Shown here piece by piece: positions 22,663 through 33,829 of a DNA stretch of 64,000 nt (within the stretch, counting starts at the first letter, position 1; each line of letters opens with the position of its first letter). Source of the stretch: Pestalotiopsis fici W106-1 (lineage: Eukaryota; Ascomycota; Sordariomycetes; Amphisphaeriales; Sporocadaceae); the NCBI RefSeq assembly GCF_000516985.1, contig NW_006917096.1, positions 62,001 through 126,000 on the forward strand, read 5' to 3'. Under the pieces are notes generated by a model. It did no database searches and was not told where the DNA came from. It was given only the letters and a program-made list of their open reading frames with translations. The translations under genes were made by a program, and so were the position numbers.

Positions 22663-25117
22663 ATGGCGTCTAGACTGGGCTTTGGCAGCTTTCTGCTTGT
22701 CCTGGGCATTATCCTGGTGCTCATGCCCGGCAAAGCGGCAGCTTTCGGAGCTGGCAACATTCCTTCGATCGCGCAGGTCGAGGGAGTCAATTGGCGACAC
22801 GGCGACATTGAGGACATGCTCAAGACTCTCACCTTCTTACACGGCAAGAAGTGGACAACACTGCTCGTTCAGCGCACCTACTTTGGCAACTGGCTCCGAG
22901 ACTACTCCCAGGCCGTTGATGTAGGCAGTTTGAAGGGCGTCAATGCCGCGACAATCCGCATCCTCGTCTGGGTCTTGTCGTTCCTGGCCAACGGCTACGC
23001 GACTGAGGAGTTCGAGGTTACTGAAGAGCGCCTGGGAGTTTACCGTCCCGAGGAGCATATTGACAACCCTCTTGGCTACGCCGATGGCAAGGACGCGCGA
23101 GAGTTCGATAAGCGACTGCGCGGCCCCGTGTCACCTGCAGAAACTGAGATTGACCCGCGCACTGGTATGAAGAACTACATTGCCAATGAGTCTGGCGGCT
23201 GGGCTACCAGTGCCGGTTATCTTCGTTTCAGCTTTGCGCGATCAATACATTACGGCAGACTCTACACCAGCGGATCCTCGGGCAAGGGTAAAGAGGAGGA
23301 CCTGTGCGAGGCGCTTCGATGTCTCGGCCAAGCTCTGCACTGTATGGAGGATTTCTCGGCTCATAGCAACTACTGTGAACTCGCGCTCCGCGAAATGGGT
23401 TATCACGACGTCTTCACCCACTGTGGTACACAGTCTGAGATCCACCTCAATGGCAAGCGAGTTTACCCCTTGGTGACCGGAACCTTTGGTGGCGTGGATT
23501 TCTTGCACTCTGTCCTCGGTGAAGCCAATGACCACTTTACCCAATCCGAGGTCGACGAGCTGGACATTGCTTTGAAGAATGCCGAGGCGGCCCAAAAGAC
23601 GGGAGGTGGAGGTGGTACCCGCGGTTTTGGCGGCAGTAGCGGCGCCATGGACTTTATATCTCTTGTCGGTCAGTTGCCAGGCATCGGAGGCGGATTTGCA
23701 TCTGAAGCCAGTAACCTGAAGCGCATGGCGGCGGAGCAAGAGCGTGAGAACGAGGTGCGCTCGCGTGGCGACTTGAGCCGGGCGAATGCCAATGCTATTC
23801 CTGGCATGAGCGCCGACTTTGATCCCGTCAAGACTGCTCAGCGGATATATCCTATACTCCAGTTCAGGGACAAAATTGTCAAGTCAATCAATAGGGGCAT
23901 CGCCAAGATTCCAGGTCTAGAAAGTCTGCTGGAGCACATCAGCGAGACTCTGACGGCATTTGTCTTGGGTCTCCTTGCGCCCTTTATTCGCCCAATCATC
24001 AGCCAACTCACAAAAGTATTGAAGGATGGCTCATCAGGTGTAATCACTGCCAGTGCCAACTCTCAGCTTGAGCCCTGGAAGAATCCCAACTGCACCGACC
24101 CAACACACTCCATGCTCAGCAAGGACCATTTCACCAACATTCTCAACTCGTGTGCCGGCAGAGTCGGTGCCACGGTTTTGCAATACGTCGTTCCGTAAGT
24201 TACAAAGCTCTAGAAGATGCCACGTATAGGAACAGAACTGACTGTCAATGACTAGCCGCATTCTTTACGCTTGGGAAAACACTAGCGTGCCTGTCGAAGA
24301 GGTCGTCAACGACGTGCTGCGCGCTTTCCACCATCCAGCCATTCGAGATGAGCGCGTCGAGATCCAACGTGACATGTACAATACTGTTCGCAAGTGGGCC
24401 GATGAGTATCCTCGTCGCCACGAACTCAACCACATTCTTGGCTCGGAGAGTGTCAAGAATGGCAAGAATCACGTCCTGACCAGCGCCAGCAACAAAGGTC
24501 ATTCTCACGGAGGCGGAATCTTCGACGGCGGCGTGGGTCAGCTGGGTCATGGCAAGCCTACTGGCAGTTTGTGGAGTCAACTGCAAACCAGAGATCTCGA
24601 CGCCATGGGTGCCGGGTCTGGCGGCGGCGTTGGCTACATGGGAGCTAGCTCGCCGCAACCTGCACATGCACCATCTCGACCCCCAGCTGGCGAGACATTT
24701 GGTTACCAAGGTGCGGCAACCGGTGGAGAAGCCGATAGCTATCTGAACCCGCAGTCGCATTCCGGTGGCGGCGGCGGTGGCAGCTATGGCGGTCACTCCC
24801 CGCAGCCCTATGGTCAAGGCCAAGGTTATGGACAGCCGCAGCAAGGATACGGTCAGCCGCAGCAAGGATACGGTCAGCCGCAGCAAGGCTATGGTCAGCC
24901 ACCTCAAGGCTACGGAGGACCGCAGTATGGCGGGCCTCCGGGACCTCAGCAGGGTTGGGGGCCGCCACCACCCGGTCAATGGGGCGGCGGCCCTCCTCCT
25001 CCTGGCCCACCCGGCGGCTACCCCGGACCAGGTTACGGCCAAGGGCCCCCTCCTCCGCAAGGAGGCTACCCACCGTACGGACAGCAGGGATACGGTGGTG
25101 GCTATGGAAGATACTAG
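22663..25117 (+). CDS. het-c: HET-C family protein with glycine/proline-rich tail
   Basis: Exons 22663-24194 and 24256-25117 give 797 residues. The 61-base intron starts GTAAGT and ends GACTAG. A hydrophobic N terminus (residues 8-27) is a probable signal peptide or anchor. The body carries the conserved HET-C block, including NIPSIAQVEGVNWRHGDIED, ALHCMEDFSAHSNYCELAL and a second hydrophobic stretch near residues 425-445. The last 170 residues are rich in Gly, Pro, Gln and Tyr with a GYGQPQQ repeat. In Neurospora crassa alleles of het-c cause heterokaryon incompatibility together with the linked HET-domain gene pin-c, and HET-C proteins sit in or near the plasma membrane. No HET-domain gene is adjacent here, so a recognition role is not shown. 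Confidence 0.93.
24826..24917 (+). repeat. GYGQPQQ-coding tandem repeat in het-c
   Basis: About four copies of a 21-base unit encoding GYGQPQQ, the first three nearly identical and the last changed to GYGQPPQ. Such perfect coding repeats commonly change copy number between strains. Confidence 0.9.
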
Positions 25118-25284
25118 TCGTGATGAATTTGATGAAAGAGTTCTGGCGCGGGTATAGGGGTGATCAGGTTTGCTTTTAGATATTATCCATGAGGGCGCCA
25201 AGGGAGGTTGACAAAAGTAGAGGTCTCGTGAATCAAGAAACCACATCGGATTTTACAACTTTGGTGCATAACATTTGGTAAATG

Positions 25285-25299
25285 TTTTTTTTTTTTTTT
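25285..25299. repeat. T15 homopolymer beside the assembly gap
   Basis: Fifteen T in a row, 14 bases before the run of N, downstream of het-c. It may have contributed to the gap. Confidence 0.95.
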
Positions 25300-25313
25300 C
25301 TTATTTCTTTGTC

Positions 25314-25413
25314 NNNNNNNNNNNNNNNNNNNNNNNNNNNNNNNNNNNNNNNNNNNNNNNNNNNNNNNNNNNNNNNNNNNNNNNNNNNNNNNNNNNNNNN
25401 NNNNNNNNNNNNN
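25314..25413. other. Assembly gap of 100 N
   Basis: Exactly 100 N, which usually means a gap of unknown real size. It lies between the convergent 3' ends of het-c and the PP2C gene, so no coding sequence is obviously lost. Confidence 0.98.
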
Positions 25414-25596
25414 CTTGCTATCCGAAATCACTCTTGACGAATTTGTCAAACTACCACGGTTGATGAAAAACTCCCGAGAGAACGCCTCTGCCGCTGACTC
25501 AAGAAAGTCTAATATTATTACATGATTGCTTGCATTATATGCGCCAGACATGAGCCATTCACCATGATTTGTTCGGTTTTATTTTCTCCCCGGCAA

Positions 25597-27607
25597 TTAC
25601 AACTTGGCCTTGACGGCACCCTTTGGCGGCGTCGTGGCGTCTTGGTTCATCAGTACCTCGCCCGTCTTCTCACCGTTGCCGAAAAAGATGACCTGAACGG
25701 TCAAATCGTCACTATTGCTATAATTAGCCGTGAAATCTAAAAGTGGCTCGATTAAGGGCCTTGAACATACCGGTATCGTCTGGAAAAGGGCGAGACTAGA
25801 GTTAGAAGAGCGCAAACCTGCTCCTCGTTCTTGCCGCCGAGAGCATTACGGATGAGATGCGTGGCTACATTCTTGTCCTTTACGACAAACCTCTCCTTCT
25901 CGTCGGGAGAGATGCCCCATTGCTTTACGCGGATGGGTGTCTTTTGGCCATCGTCGCCGTGACCGCCCTTGTGTGCTTCCACGGGGAGACGGTCCTGCGG
26001 CGAGCCAAAGATCTTGGACCAGACCTTGTTGAACTGGGAGTTGGATTGGCTGGCGACTTGTTCGCTCTCGATCCACTTTCCTACAAGACCGACCACTTCC
26101 TCGTTAGTCAGCATTTCCCAAAGACCATCTGTTGCCATGACTACAAAGTCGCCCTGCTCAGGCTGAATCTTGGTGGTGGTAACGACTGGCTCGGCGGTCA
26201 CGTAGGGTGGCGTCTTCAATAGGGGCGATGGTGTCCGGCCAAAGAAGGAGGAGCGGAGGCGGTCCGAGATTTCTCTCGTCCACTTGTAACTGGCGTCACC
26301 AAAGGCACGTGTAGGTTCCAAACCACCAAGCACACGACCGTTCCTCACAACATGGTCTTCGCCAGGATGTGCCTTGCGCATACGGGCGGCCTCGTTGGGG
26401 TTGCTACCGGTCTGGTCCTCGGAAAGAGCAGTGGCTGTCCACTTGCCAGAGGTACTCCGGCGACCGAGCACAGCACGCGAGTCGCCAGTGCAGGCGACTC
26501 TCAATGTCTTGGAGGCACTGTCGTAGAATGACAGCAGAGCGCAGGAACCCGAAAGAGCGGGTCCGAGAAGTTCGGCAGCAACACGCTTGGAATTGGACTT
26601 GAGGACCTTGTCAACGCTCTCGTGAACAATCTCGTTGTCCAATCTGGTGAAACCGAGCTTCATGGCGGCATCGATGGCCTCAGGCGATGGTGCAGCACCT
26701 AGAGAGTGTGCAGCCTTGTAGGTAGTGTTGAGCTCTCGTGCGACGTAGCTAATAAGGGTCTGGCGCAGCTTGGCTGATGTTGTCCATCCACTACAGACGT
26801 CAGTTATAGTCCACAAACCCTCCGTAACCGTTGTAGAACCTACGCGTGACCGTCAAAGACTCCCCAGAACATCCAATCGTTGGCATCCTTTGCTTGCTGC
26901 TCAGCCGAGGGCATGGAAACCTCGACAATCTTCTCGGCGTGGTCATCCTCGATTGGGTTGTTGCTAGCTAGTTGTACAATATCGTACCGCAAGACGCCCT
27001 GTCCTCTGTTCACCACAAAGGATGCCTCGTTGTCGCGCAACTTCTCGGTGGCCTGGTCTGGGGTCAACATCTCCAGGACGTTGTTCTGGCCTGTTCCGTC
27101 GGCACTCTTGGCAATCGGTCCCTCGCCCACGAAAGTACCCGTGTGTAGCTCGTCAGCACCAACGACTAGAACGTTGCGGGTCGTGGCCGCATTCTGGCTG
27201 GGGAATTTGGATGAGGTCGAGTACGGGGCAGCGGCCGTTTCTGTGCCGTTGTCCTTGTAACCGTACCAGGCGCCGTAGCCAACAAGACCGCCGACTAGAG
27301 CAACTGAGAATCGTCTAAAGTACATGGAGGATTGGAGAGGCTGGCCTAGCGCATGTTGTTGCTGTCGGTTGCGCTGCGAGAGGGTCGAGGACGAAGCGGG
27401 AGAAGTCTTGGAGGAAGAGGAGGCGAGAGAGGAGGAAGTGCTCAACGATCGTAGCTGGCCGAGACGAGCACTGGTGTTACTGAGGGTGTACTGCTGGTGC
27501 GCGATCAGACTGGCCCGTCGCGTGCGCAGGGCCAAGGTATTTCTCGACAGGCCCCGGGCCGCGCTTTGGCAGGATGTCCGGAAGGATCTCACAGCTACGC
27601 GACGCAT
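25597..27607 (-). CDS. ptc5: Mitochondrial PP2C phosphatase, Ptc5 / pyruvate dehydrogenase phosphatase type
   Basis: Exons 27607-26844, 26790-25771 and 25717-25597 give 634 residues; both introns are 53 bases. The N terminus (MRRVAVRSFRTS) is basic and Ser-rich, like a mitochondrial presequence. A hydrophobic segment near residues 102-120 (FSVALVGGLVGYGAWYGY) could be an inner-membrane stop or sorting signal. PP2C motifs are intact: FDGHAG at 251-256, CTGDSRAVLG, GGLEPTRAFGD, ATDGLWE and the final SDDLTV, which is only completed by the last intron. They supply the metal-binding aspartates. Yeast Ptc5 dephosphorylates and activates the pyruvate dehydrogenase complex. The gene shares its promoter region with the KPWE-motif gene on the other strand. 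Confidence 0.92.
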
Positions 27608-28181
27608 TTGGTCGTCGGGACGAAGGTCTAACGGGCCTCCTAAACTATGAGTACCCAAAAGCAGAAGCAGTATTGACGTGGAAGCTAACAAAAGCTGGAT
27701 GGAAGAGTAGGAAGGTTTGTACCGTCGATTGTTCTGTGAGATGGACGGTCAGATAGTGGAGATGGCTTGCTCGGATTAGGGAATATGGTTGAGCGGCAAA
27801 TCCACAAGACAGCGCAGAATTTAGCGGCCTGGGGAGAGCTGCAGCATGCAGGAGATGCCCCTACTAGCAGTAAACGAAGGCGCTATCAATGATGCTACTT
27901 TAGTGCAGTTGAGGTTACACGGGACCCTGAACGATAGAAACTCGGGTGGGGGAGTTGCAGCTAAGAAAGCAACTGGCTTTGAGGGCATGTTACGGGCATC
28001 ACTGCAGGTGGCTGGCTTGCTTGTTTGGGTCGTTCTAAACCAAACCGATATCAAACATCATAGACGCCAGCATCTTGTGTCTCTACTCTTCTGAAGTGTA
28101 CTTTGTGGATAACAGGGTCTTCAAATTATAAACAAGGCAAAGGCAACCATTGGCCACCTCAATCTCTGCATTCAAGTCATT
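27608..28181. promoter_or_regulatory. Divergent promoter region, ptc5 and KPWE gene
   Basis: A 0.57 kb gap between start codons of oppositely directed genes. No specific factor site was recognised. Confidence 0.45.
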
Positions 28182-29070
28182 ATGGACGCCTCTCACAATG
28201 CTTCTACTGGTAACAAAGACCCCGCAGTTCCGTCAGCCGCCATGCAGCGGATGAGGGAGCTGGCTGCTCGAAATCCAGATGTTGGTCACCGATCCTTTGA
28301 CAGCTATCCGTGGACAAAAGATAATGTATTCCAGGTGAGACGAGATCTGGTGGAACGTCCAATGGGGTGCCCAAGATCGATTTGTGCTGACTTGGATCAG
28401 TCTCAACTGGCAGCGGCATTGCTGAGTCCGAGCAACTCGACTCCAGTTCAAACCGCTTTACAATGTCGCATCAGCCGGTTTGAGGAGAAAGTCGGCATCA
28501 GGATTGACGTTGCCAAATATGAGTCCTATCGAGCTCAGCCGGGCCGACCTGATGTAGATGTCGTGCCCCAGGTCATATTAGAACAAGAGGCTCTATACGA
28601 GGTGAGAAGGGCCAAGACAAGGTTATAAGATTTGTCTTTGAAAACATGACTAACGATTCTCCAGCCGGATGCTAGCAAACGCCTGTATGCAGCTATAGTC
28701 AATGGCAGCCAGTCACCCCAAGACAGCGGAGATCAAGACTTGCCTTCATGGCAGCGCGCTGCTCCCAAGGCTGCCCTCTATGTTAACAAAGATGAAGCGG
28801 GCACTGCAGACGGCTCGGGTAAAGAACCATACCCTAAGAAGTTTGAAGAAATCCTGGCATTTCTTCAGACTGGCGAAGAGATGCCCGGTATTGTCAAGAT
28901 ACCCGATACCGTCATTGAGGATGCAGTAAGTAGCAAGTCCGGGAAATACCTGGTCCCCGAGGCATGCTGCTGACCAACTCGACCAGTCCATCTCTACAAC
29001 CAGTGGTCGCGCTGCACCGCTCAAACCTTGGGAAAAGAAAGCAGCCGCCAACAGCGATCTGTCAAAGTAA
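28182..29070 (+). CDS. KPWE-motif protein, Pex39-like
   Basis: Exons 28182-28334, 28401-28601, 28665-28925 and 28987-29070 give 232 residues, all joins in phase 0. The first intron (66 bases) has no in-frame stop, so its retention would also give a protein. The C-terminal part carries FEEILAFLQTG, then MPGIVKIPD, then the short basic end containing LKPWEKK at residues 217-223. This order matches the conserved KPWE domain that I know from fungal proteins and from human PEX39 (C6orf226), which assists PTS2 import through Pex7; Pex13 shares the KPWE motif. The N-terminal half is helical and not recognised. The link to PTS2 import is an inference from motif order, not from overall similarity. Confidence 0.75.
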
Positions 29071-29479
29071 AAATTCCGTCTTCCTCAAAGTCCCTTCCGG
29101 CAAAGTTTAGCCAGGGCCTTCTCGTGGTTACAAGACATATCGTCAGAACGGTCGCAGCATATGCCACGCATAGGTTCATCAATGTAAAGCCCACGGCGCC
29201 ACGAGGAGGTGCAGGGTCTGCTTTTTCAGGGTCTTCTTGAGAAGGAATTCCTAAGTTCGATCTCAGCAAGAGGCCTTGTTCATTGTCTCCAAGATATGTA
29301 GCATGCCTGGGCCCTAGAGTAAGAGACCTGCACCATGAAGAAGATCGCATGCCTCATTCATCCATCCCTAGACAGCGATTATAAACTTTGCCTGCTGTCT
29401 CGACCTTCTCATCCCAGACTTGACCGTTATCTCTCTTCACTCATGTCCAACATTGATATCAAACTTGGCGATCATCAAG
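29071..29479. other. Short intergenic stretch
   Basis: 3' UTR of the KPWE gene and promoter of the broken 2EXR-like gene. Nothing else recognised. Confidence 0.4.
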
Positions 29480-30489
29480 ATGGACCAAGTTACGTCCTTG
29501 CTCAGCCTGCCATTCGAGCTATGTGAGATGATTTGGGAGCGCTACAAAGTCTCGTCGGAACCAATGACACACGTTTTCACGCGTAATCGGATTGCCAAGG
29601 AGCGACAATTGATCAACAGTTACCGAGTCATCTCACTTCCGATGCCAGACATGGCCGATATGAGGACAACCAGGAGCCTTCTTCAGGTTAGCCGAGAAGT
29701 GCGTCACGCCATTCTGAATAGACACGAGGTCTTATGCTTCTATCGGCCCCTAAAAGACATAGCCTGCGTGTATGGCTGGAAATCTCCCAGCATACACGAT
29801 CCAGGTCCGACCTGTTGTCTCACAAGCTATTCGAGTCTGTTTGTTGATTGGGGGGAAGGATGTGTTCTATTTTCCTTACCTCTATGACATCCGACGCTCC
29901 AATCACATTCTTTCCAACCCTGATTTCGAGGCAAAGGTTCAACATGTAGCATTCGTTGGCGGGTTCAATTCCAACTATCTCCGCAAACTCTGCTGGCATT
30001 CGGCGCCAGTTTTGCTGCCAGAAATTACCGACTTCATGCGCTTGTTCATGATGAACACGGAGTTTCTCCTTGAGAACACTCGGTCTCTGAAGGCCTTGCA
30101 GTGTATCCGCCTGGTGGTCGGTCCCTTCCAAGGACTCGGTTTGGCGGCGAACAATGACAGCTATCAAGAGCGACCCATATGGGTTTTGCGACCCTAGGGA
30201 CGCTGGTGAAGTCTTCCTCGATGCCGATGAGCATCAAATATTTACAGACTATTGTAGGCGTATGGAAATCGAAATGTCGCGTGACATGTCCGCATTTGCA
30301 AATCAGTCATTCATCCCGGCCAGAGATACGGCAGAGCAAAACATGACGCATGAAGCCAATGCAGAGCAGAGATCCACGGGTGTTGTAGAATTGAGCACGG
30401 TGGTAGATCACCTGGGAGGATGGGAGGATGAATTCCAAGGCTACAACAGAGCCACAAACTCGGCGGCGCCGCCTCGGGTCCTCGGTTAG
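29480..30489 (+). pseudogene. 2EXR-like gene with two one-base frame changes
   Basis: Reading starts at ATG 29480 with LLSLPFELCEMIWERYKV, the N-terminal motif of fungal 2EXR-type proteins. The frame holds through a coherent stretch up to LFVDWG. At the G6 run 29850-29855 the sense continues one frame on, as KDVFYFPYLYDIRR. A second one-base shift between about 30120 and 30195 moves it to a third frame (YGFCDPRDAGEVFLDADEH), which stays open to the TAG at 30487. No GT-AG intron fits either place. All three pieces together would make a normal-sized single-exon member. It is either a recently disabled gene or a gene with two sequencing indels. Function of the family is unknown. Confidence 0.65.
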
Positions 30490-33400
30490 TGTAGCTTTGG
30501 AGAGACATTGACAATGAGGCAGATGGCTGCGATAATGGGCGATGATAAGCATCGATGACGATTACAACATTTCAGACTGGTGCAATTTTGAAATCATGTT
30601 CACAAAAAGTAGTGGAATTTGTTACAGAAAGTTTGATAACGTTTACGCATGGTTGGCATGAAACTGAGTATGGAGGTTGAATGAAAATCATGTCCCAGCG
30701 CAATCACGATCGATACGGTTTCCGCATTGTGGGTATCATGGCCAAGAGAGAATGTATGACTTCCCATCTGTACATTTCGAGTGTTCCTCAAGTGATCCCG
30801 ATATTTGGGAAAAAGTAATCAAAATAATATTTTGGGGGCCAAAGGCATCGTGGTGAGATATTCCGAGAATATGCCTTGGACAAAGTGTACGCCCATGACC
30901 GGCTGACCTACCTGGATTGTCTGCCTGCCTGCCTGCCTGCCGCCGGCGGGCTCCGGTGCCCCGGCTGTGTATGTGTGTTTGTGTGTATGGACATGCCCCC
31001 GGAAGGATTATTGACCGAAAAGAAATGAGAAACATACTACACCATCCTCTTGTCAGCACGAGAGTGCTCTTTTACCTCATTCCTCCCCTCCGAATGCGCG
31101 GCGGCGGCATGGACAAAGCACATACGCCCGGCGCCTCCAGAAATAGGTTGTCTGTCATTTTTCTGACCGAAAAGAAACGGAGACTTAAGGTGAGGCCACG
31201 GTTGCGACATCATGACTTGAAGATACGTCATATGATGCTACTGTTTTGTTTCTGAATAAGACCGGATCTCTCCGGTCAGGCCACGGCGGGATGGAATGAG
31301 TGAGTGATCAAGGGTGAGTGACGGTGATGTACTAGCTGGTGGATCCAAGTTATTGGAAGCCGAGGTTGCTGTTCTCTTGGGAGCAACAAATTGCGGTGAG
31401 TATAACAAATCTGTGAGCATAGATCTCATAGTTTGGATAGCTACCGAGTAGGTAATCCATGAGGTGAGCACAGAGTGGACTTTCTCGATTTGGTAACGCA
31501 TGCTATTCTGTGGCAGAGTATAGCCTACTGATGTATGGATCGGATAAGAGAAAGATCCCACATGCATGGGACGGTTGTACGGAACTAGGCAGCTGCAAGG
31601 GATTTTCTCTCTCGAGCCGCATGACTTGGTAGCCATTGAAAGCGAGACGGCATATTATGAGCCCAGAAAGCAGGATACGGACCAGGACGAATCTGCTCAA
31701 ATGTTCGGTAAGCCCGTAAAACATCTGCAGGTGCAGGGTTATTGGTTCTGGGCCATGATGCAAAGAGATCATTGGGAGGTTCGCACTTTTGCAATGCAGA
31801 CCCGGGGCATTGCTGACCCTTGAAACCGGAAGATAGGTAGAAGTTTGTGTGAGAGAGAGAAAGACACCATTATGCTTCTAGAAGCTCGCTTGAGCCTCTT
31901 CGAACCTTTTCCAAACTACTCCTTCTTTAGGTCATACGTGTAAGGATGGCCAATCAGAATATCAGGTAAGCTGCAGCTTATGGCAAGGGCAAAGACTGCC
32001 CGTGTCGCCGTAACAGCGGTGAAGAAACTCGGAGTTTTAGTAATCTTGTATAACGAACGAGGTTTCTGCAAAACTCGCCATGCAGGAACATACGTATGTC
32101 TCACCTTGAAGTTACACGTAGGCAGAGAAGTCCGCATTCTCGAGAAAGAGAGACATTTCCGTGGAATGAAGGTGGCGCGGTCAATGTCTCTTCTGCACTG
32201 CAGAATGGCTTGCATATGCAGCCCTATGGACAAGGACGATTGCCACGCGTACATCCTGACCTAATCGGTCCCAAGTTGGCCGAACCTCTGGGAGGTCGGG
32301 TTGTGCGTATTGGTTGATCTGGCCAGCCAAGTCAAGTTGGACCCGATGTCAGTTGATCGCTTCTCTGTATCCCTCAGCCAATGTCTGATTGATCTGTCAC
32401 TGCGGCAATCACTTTATGGATGGAAACATCGGAATGAATACTAATCAGATCGAGGTAGCTGAATGTATTGCCATCTAGCCCTTCTGTGGCTGTGGCTGTG
32501 GGGGCAGAACCAACGTGGTTGTATTACTCCCGAGTGTGAGAGCCTTTAATTGAATGCATGGAGCTTTAGGCATCCCTTAGGAACGTTCCTCATGTAGTCA
32601 TGCTCTATAAACTCTCTTTGACAGAATGACCTTTTGGTATCGAGCCCCATAGGCCGTGTGCCGATTGGTTAAGAAATGGAAATAGACCATTAATGAGGCT
32701 GTTAATGTTCACCTCATTCTTCGTGGGACATATTGCGCTCGGTAATGACCGCAGGTTGACGGTAACATGACATGTAGGTGCAGGAAAGCGTAGATAACGC
32801 CACGAGAAATGATGTGAAAAATGACTGTGGGTGATGAATTGTGTTGCGGCCTGCGGCGATCATTTCTCGAAAAGAAACATAAGATGTTCAACCGAATGAA
32901 AACCAGCAATGGCCATTGGTGGTAGACGGAGCTTGGAGTGCCGCATGAGCCATGATGCCGTTGCCGGAGAAGCAGATTAGTAGTGTGTCTCCCTACAGCC
33001 CTATATGTATGCAGTCAGCCTGCATCTACTTGCCCATTTTAGGCACAGGTAACTAGCTACTGCATACTCGAGGATCTCCATGCTCTGCTATGATAGATAG
33101 TACATGGCATTAGCGTATAAGATGACAGATGGGACTATCCAGATTCGGGGTTGGACAGAGGCTTTTGTGGGCAAGTCAGTGACAAGCCGTTCCCAGACTG
33201 CTGGTAGCAAAGACCACATGACTTGTGCGGCTGTTGAGACGTGTAACTTTACTAGACCCAATCAAACAATATCATGGCTTCTGTCCAATACGTGCAAGAA
33301 AAAAATAGTAGCACTATTGTGAGCTGTTAATAGGAGCCTAAGGATTCATGTTCCACTAGCATCTTCTAATCATACAAGCGACAGCCAGAGTATTGGCCGC

Positions 33401-33829
33401 CGGACGTGATGACGAGAACACAGCCACTACATCCTTGATGTATCTATCCTGTCTGGTGCTTACTGAGCTGTTGATATTATCCGATAGCTCAATTTTTGGT
33501 AATTTCTCTGGAGAATCACTCGCCACGCCGCGGGGAAGTGGTTTCGAACGCGGTATACCCCCGAGGATATGGGCAGAGGGCGTGATTGTACTAACGTAAG
33601 GTATTTGTTGACAGGAATGGGGGGTGCAAGTATGAACAGCCGTCTTGGCAATCTGTGAATCAGGACCGAGGGAGCTCAGCTATAAGAACCCGACATGCCG
33701 CATGTTGGAAAGGTTTGAGAACAGAAGAAGAAGAAAAAGAAAAGAAAAGAAAACATCGCTCACTTGTCCCTCTTGTTTGACTATATCAAACTTTACAATC
33801 CTTTCAAGACAAACAAATTTCTTTTCAAG
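30490..33829. other. Gene-poor stretch of 3.3 kb
   Basis: Only short frames with no recognised domain; no transposon features seen. A TGCC microsatellite lies at 30922-30941. The TATAAGAA near 33679 is a plausible TATA element for the downstream oxidase gene. Confidence 0.5.
30922..30941. repeat. (TGCC)5 microsatellite
   Basis: Five perfect copies of TGCC, followed about 30 bases later by a GT-rich stretch. Confidence 0.9.

Noticed and set aside
24245..25246. 333-codon frame antisense to het-c
   Set aside because: It mirrors the Gly/Pro-rich repeat region; the + strand protein is clearly the conserved one.
30490..33829. Search for transposon remains in the gene-poor stretch
   Set aside because: No transposase or reverse-transcriptase motifs, long terminal repeats or target duplications were seen by eye.
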